64,000 bases of DNA from assembly GCF_000685235.1 (NCBI RefSeq), contig NZ_ARYH01000005.1, positions 1-64,000 on the forward strand. Direction: 5' to 3'. The translations under genes were made by a program, and so were the position numbers. The DNA comes from Hyphomonas adhaerens MHS-3 (GTDB lineage Bacteria > Pseudomonadota > Alphaproteobacteria > Caulobacterales > Hyphomonadaceae). The notes beneath the pieces were generated by a model. That model saw only the letters and a program-made list of their open reading frames with translations. It had not been told where the DNA came from and ran no database searches. Position 1 is the stretch's first letter; each line of letters starts with the position of its first letter. Shown in pieces: positions 61,325-64,000 of the stretch.

Positions 61325-62340
61325 ATCAACTTGCGCCGCAATTTCGCAGCCAACGCATCCAGCGCCAAGACCGACAGGAAGATGATCAACAGGATCGTCG
61401 CGACATGATCATACTGGAACATGTCGTACCGGCCCTTCAGCTCCTGTCCGATGCCGCCTGCCCCGACCAGACCAATCACCGTACCCATACGGATATTACG
61501 GTCCAGGATATAAAACGTCAGCGCCGTATAGCTCGGCAACACCTGAGGCAGCACAGCCAGGCGAAGAACGGCGAAGTCCCCCGCTCCGGTCGCCCGCACG
61601 GCGTCCTGAGGCACCTTGTCAGCCGCCTCGATTTCCTCGGCAAAGAACTTGGCCAGAAAGCCGACGCTGTGCAGCGCCAATGCCAGGATGCCCGCGATCG
61701 CCCCAAACCCGAAGGCCAGCACCAGGAATAGCGCACTGATCAATTCAGGCACGGCACGCAGGAAGGAAATAAAGCTGCGGGCCAATGCGTACAAAGCCGG
61801 ATGCGGCGTAAAGTTCCGCGCGGCAATCCATGCCATCGGCAGGCTCATCAATACAGCAAACAGGCTGGCCCAGATGGCCATCTCTACCGTTTCCAGCATC
61901 TTTCCGAGGGTGAAGACCAGGTAGCCCACAGGCTCAACAAGGAAGGTTTTTTCCACCGTCTTTGTGGTCATCTGCATGGTTTCAGGATCCAGCACGGACT
62001 CGTCCACCCGTTCCGTTTCGAGATGTGAGAACATTGGCAAGTGCGCCGGGTCGAAGCCGTCTATCATCGAGACAGGCGTCCGCTCAGCGATTGCGATCGG
62101 ATACATTTGCTGGGTCACGCTTCCGATGCCGCGACCGATCTGAGAGGACTCCTTCAGGCCGACACTTGCCTGCAGGAACTCCCCCAGCTGGCTGGACAGT
62201 CTGTGCAGTTCCATGCGGTGGGCAGAAACAGACAGAAGCAAAAAGGCAACGACGACAGCAAGGACAGTCTTCCAGTCAAAGGCGGGCTTCACCTGCCAGT
62301 GAGCGGCACCCGAGGGCCGGGTTGATGCGGACTCCGACAT
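61321..62340 (-). CDS. phnE: Phosphonate/phosphite-type ABC transporter permease (PhnE-like)
   Basis: 339 residues from ATG 62340, one base after the phnC stop. A first helix (~27-48), a periplasmic segment of ~90 residues, then five or so helices. The permease EAA region reads GAGDFAVLRLAVLPQVLPSYTAL and LVGAGGIGQEL. Longer than the ~260-280 residues of E. coli PhnE owing to the N-terminal extension. With PhnC and PhnD genes it forms an importer for phosphonate, phosphite or a related oxyanion. Confidence 0.92.
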   Translation of the reverse strand: MSESASTRPSGAAHWQVKPAFDWKTVLAVVVAFLLLSVSAHRMELHRLSSQLGEFLQASVGLKESSQIGRGIGSVTQQMYPIAIAERTPVSMIDGFDPAHLPMFSHLETERVDESVLDPETMQMTTKTVEKTFLVEPVGYLVFTLGKMLETVEMAIWASLFAVLMSLPMAWIAARNFTPHPALYALARSFISFLRAVPELISALFLVLAFGFGAIAGILALALHSVGFLAKFFAEEIEAADKVPQDAVRATGAGDFAVLRLAVLPQVLPSYTALTFYILDRNIRMGTVIGLVGAGGIGQELKGRYDMFQYDHVATILLIIFLSVLALDALAAKLRRKLI

Positions 62341-62341
62341 G

Positions 62342-63145
62342 TCAGGCGACCGCCATGGACGGCGCGAAGGTTTCACGTCCGGTGCCGAAGATGCGGGCGA
62401 GCACATCCGGGCCGAGTTGGCCGGGTGTCCCGTCAAATACGATCTTCCCCTTGCGCAATCCGATGATGCGATCCGCATAGGTGCGCGAGAGGCTGATCTG
62501 GTGCAATGAGCAAAGCACCGCGACACCTTGTTCTTTCGCGGTGCGACGAAGAAGATCCATCACCTCCTGTGCAGTCTGGGGGTCCAGACTGGCGACCGGT
62601 TCGTCTGCCAGGATCAGCTTCGGTCCATTAATCAGCGCACGCGCGATTCCGACTCGCTGCTTCTGTCCGCCGGAGAGGCCACTGGCAGGACGGTTCACAT
62701 GTCCTTCTTCAAGACCGACCCGCGAGAGCAGCTCGCATGCCTTGTCCTGAACATCCTTCGGATATGCCTGAAACAGCAAACGCCAGACCGGCAGGCCGGG
62801 CGCCGTACCAGCCATGACGTTCTGTGCGGCTGTCAGACGTGAAGACAGGCCGAAATCCTGATGCACCATGCCGATTTCGCGACGCGAACGGCGTATCGAT
62901 TTTGGCGTGAGAATTGTGCCACTTATGTCGATCGTTCCTGCGTCCAAAGGAACCAGCCCGATAATTGAACGTAGCAGTGTCGTCTTCCCCGACCCCGAAG
63001 CCCCGAGCAGAACGCAGAAGCTGCCCGGCTCAATCCTGAGCGATACACCGTCAAGAACAGTCGGCCCGGCCGGATAGGCTTTGCGTGCAGCGTCGACTGT
63101 CAGCACCGCATCAGGTGCTTGCGAATGAGAAGGCGTGCTGGTCAT
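62342..63145 (-). CDS. phnC: Phosphonate/phosphite-type ABC transporter ATPase (PhnC-like)
   Basis: 267 residues from ATG 63145. Walker A GASGSGKTT, Q-loop IGMVHQDFGL, signature LSGGQKQR, Walker B LILADEP, switch His SLHQ. Order phnD-phnC-phnE on the minus strand. The in-frame extension upstream (to 63346) runs into the binding-protein gene and is not protein-like. Confidence 0.93.
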   Translation of the reverse strand: MTSTPSHSQAPDAVLTVDAARKAYPAGPTVLDGVSLRIEPGSFCVLLGASGSGKTTLLRSIIGLVPLDAGTIDISGTILTPKSIRRSRREIGMVHQDFGLSSRLTAAQNVMAGTAPGLPVWRLLFQAYPKDVQDKACELLSRVGLEEGHVNRPASGLSGGQKQRVGIARALINGPKLILADEPVASLDPQTAQEVMDLLRRTAKEQGVAVLCSLHQISLSRTYADRIIGLRKGKIVFDGTPGQLGPDVLARIFGTGRETFAPSMAVA

Positions 63146-63167
63146 CTCGGTCTGCTCCACCTTCGGG

Positions 63168-64000
63168 TCAGGAACCAGACTTACGTAAGACGGCCGTTTG
63201 GTAGTCTGTATCGATAAAGCCGATTGTACCGGCCATCGCTTCGAACAACGCGTCGGTAGCGTCCGTATTGTAGCGGTCCACCTGTTTGCCGCCATAGCCA
63301 CGGATCGATTCCGGGCGAATGCCGGGTGTGCGATGAACGTTACCAAGGGACGACTTCAGCAATTCCTTCACTGACTCCGGCAGCCCTGGGTGCATCGCGA
63401 TGGGCGGGTTCGGAATGGGATCCGATTTGATCAACAATCGGAACTCGGATGCGTTCAAGCCGCCTTGATTCACTGCCCGCTCAAACGAAATGAAAGATGC
63501 CCCGGCCGCATCAACCAGACCATTCTGCAAAGCCAGCAGGCTGTTCGCATGGCTGCCCGTAATCCGGATCGCGCCAAGATCGCGGAGCGGATCGATACCG
63601 GCCTTTGACAACATCGCCAGCGGATAGGAAAAGCTGCTGGCCGAGTGCTGAGATCCGAGCGCGATGGACTTGCCGCTCAATTCATCCGGCGTATCGATGC
63701 CGGACGCCTGAGACACGAAGATGCCAGCATAGTAAGTCGAACTTCCGTCCCGCTCCTCAATCGCGAGCAGGTCGGCACAACCACGCCGGTGCGCCTCGAC
63801 ATATGACACCGGCCCAAGCCAGGCAATCTCCGCCTGACCAGCGCACATCCCCTCGATGACCGCGGCATAGCTTTGCCCGGTCTGGACATCGAAATGAATG
63901 CCGCTGGTGCGGGTAATGGCGTTAAACAGGGGAACGAAATCCGCCTTGGTGCCATCCTCCGTGCCGCCGTCAGCAGGTATCAACAGCACACGGAGCGGGC
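63168..64000 (-). CDS. phnD: Phosphonate/phosphite-type periplasmic binding protein (PhnD-like), 5' end outside window
   Basis: At least 276 residues; the start and signal peptide lie beyond the right edge, because the frame is open with PLRVLLIPADGG, the mature N-terminal strand of PhnD proteins. Typical segments: YAAVIEGMCAGQAEIAWLGPVSYVEA and AGSFISFERAVNQ-like region with the loop of hydroxyls that binds the oxyanion. No C-P lyase or phosphonatase gene is visible in the window. Confidence 0.88.
   Translation of the reverse strand, partial: PLRVLLIPADGGTEDGTKADFVPLFNAITRTSGIHFDVQTGQSYAAVIEGMCAGQAEIAWLGPVSYVEAHRRGCADLLAIEERDGSSTYYAGIFVSQASGIDTPDELSGKSIALGSQHSASSFSYPLAMLSKAGIDPLRDLGAIRITGSHANSLLALQNGLVDAAGASFISFERAVNQGGLNASEFRLLIKSDPIPNPPIAMHPGLPESVKELLKSSLGNVHRTPGIRPESIRGYGGKQVDRYNTDATDALFEAMAGTIGFIDTDYQTAVLRKSGS

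Noticed and set aside
1..64000. Mobile elements, prophage, CRISPR arrays, tRNA or rRNA genes
   Set aside because: No transposase, integrase, phage protein, regular spacer repeat or tRNA-like cloverleaf was recognised by reading; a dedicated tRNA or IS search was not possible here.

Overview
The window looks like a chromosomal segment of a marine-type alphaproteobacterium, most likely of the Caulobacterales/Hyphomonadaceae (Hyphomonas-like). This is inferred from high G+C, the alphaproteobacterial LexA box (GAAC-N7-GAAC) before an imuA-imuB-dnaE2 cassette, an ECF11 sigma/ChrR pair, three TonB-dependent receptors, and many Tat or lipoprotein signals. No tRNA, rRNA, CRISPR array, insertion sequence or phage gene was seen. 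The window cuts a gene at each end: a beta-helix-type lipoprotein on the left and a PhnD-type binding protein on the right.

Layout. 1-1.8 kb: partial lipoprotein gene and an orphan XRE regulator. 2.0-5.7 kb: TetR/HlyD/ABC efflux operon with an 18-bp palindromic operator. 5.7-8.5 kb: epmB-epmA divergent from efp, a translation-factor modification locus. 8.5-11.8 kb: a VOC gene divergent from a TetR/metallo-lactamase/NTF2/SDR operon. 11.8-17.4 kb: SOS mutagenesis cassette. 17.5-27.8 kb: iron region with Fur-like boxes (TonB receptor, tonB-exbD-exbB, di-haem peroxidase, MacAB-TolC-type exporter). 27.8-34.6 kb: sulfatase module (DUF1330, TetR, exported formylglycine-generating enzyme, two Cys-type sulfatases, GST-like protein). 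34.7-38.3 kb: SigE-ChrR photooxidative stress locus with a divergent FAD protein/DUF1365 operon. 38.4-44.8 kb: peptide-use locus (M19 dipeptidase, isochorismatase, TetR, TonB receptor, M14/DUF2817 peptidase).

44.8-61.3 kb is the most unusual part. A Tat-exported PLP aminotransferase, a TonB receptor, an ANTAR antiterminator protein, a Tat/lipoprotein D-amino-acid-oxidase-like flavoprotein, a secreted isochorismatase-like hydrolase, a secreted YHS protein, AhpC/AhpF, a Tat-exported flavin amine oxidase, a secreted cytochrome c, a lipoprotein RidA and an acyl-CoA synthetase lie together. I infer a cell-envelope system for oxidising amines or amino acids: flavoenzymes pass electrons to cytochrome c or oxygen, RidA clears the imine, AhpCF removes peroxide, and the ANTAR protein controls expression. 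The receptor gene downstream of the ANTAR gene has a leader containing a hairpin with the A1/G4 hexaloop that ANTAR proteins recognise. 61.3-64 kb: phnD-phnC-phnE transporter genes.

The second notable result is a shared inverted repeat, TGACA-N7-TGTCA, at the promoters of the sulfatase module. It suggests one local TetR regulator controlling the sulfatases, their maturase and itself.
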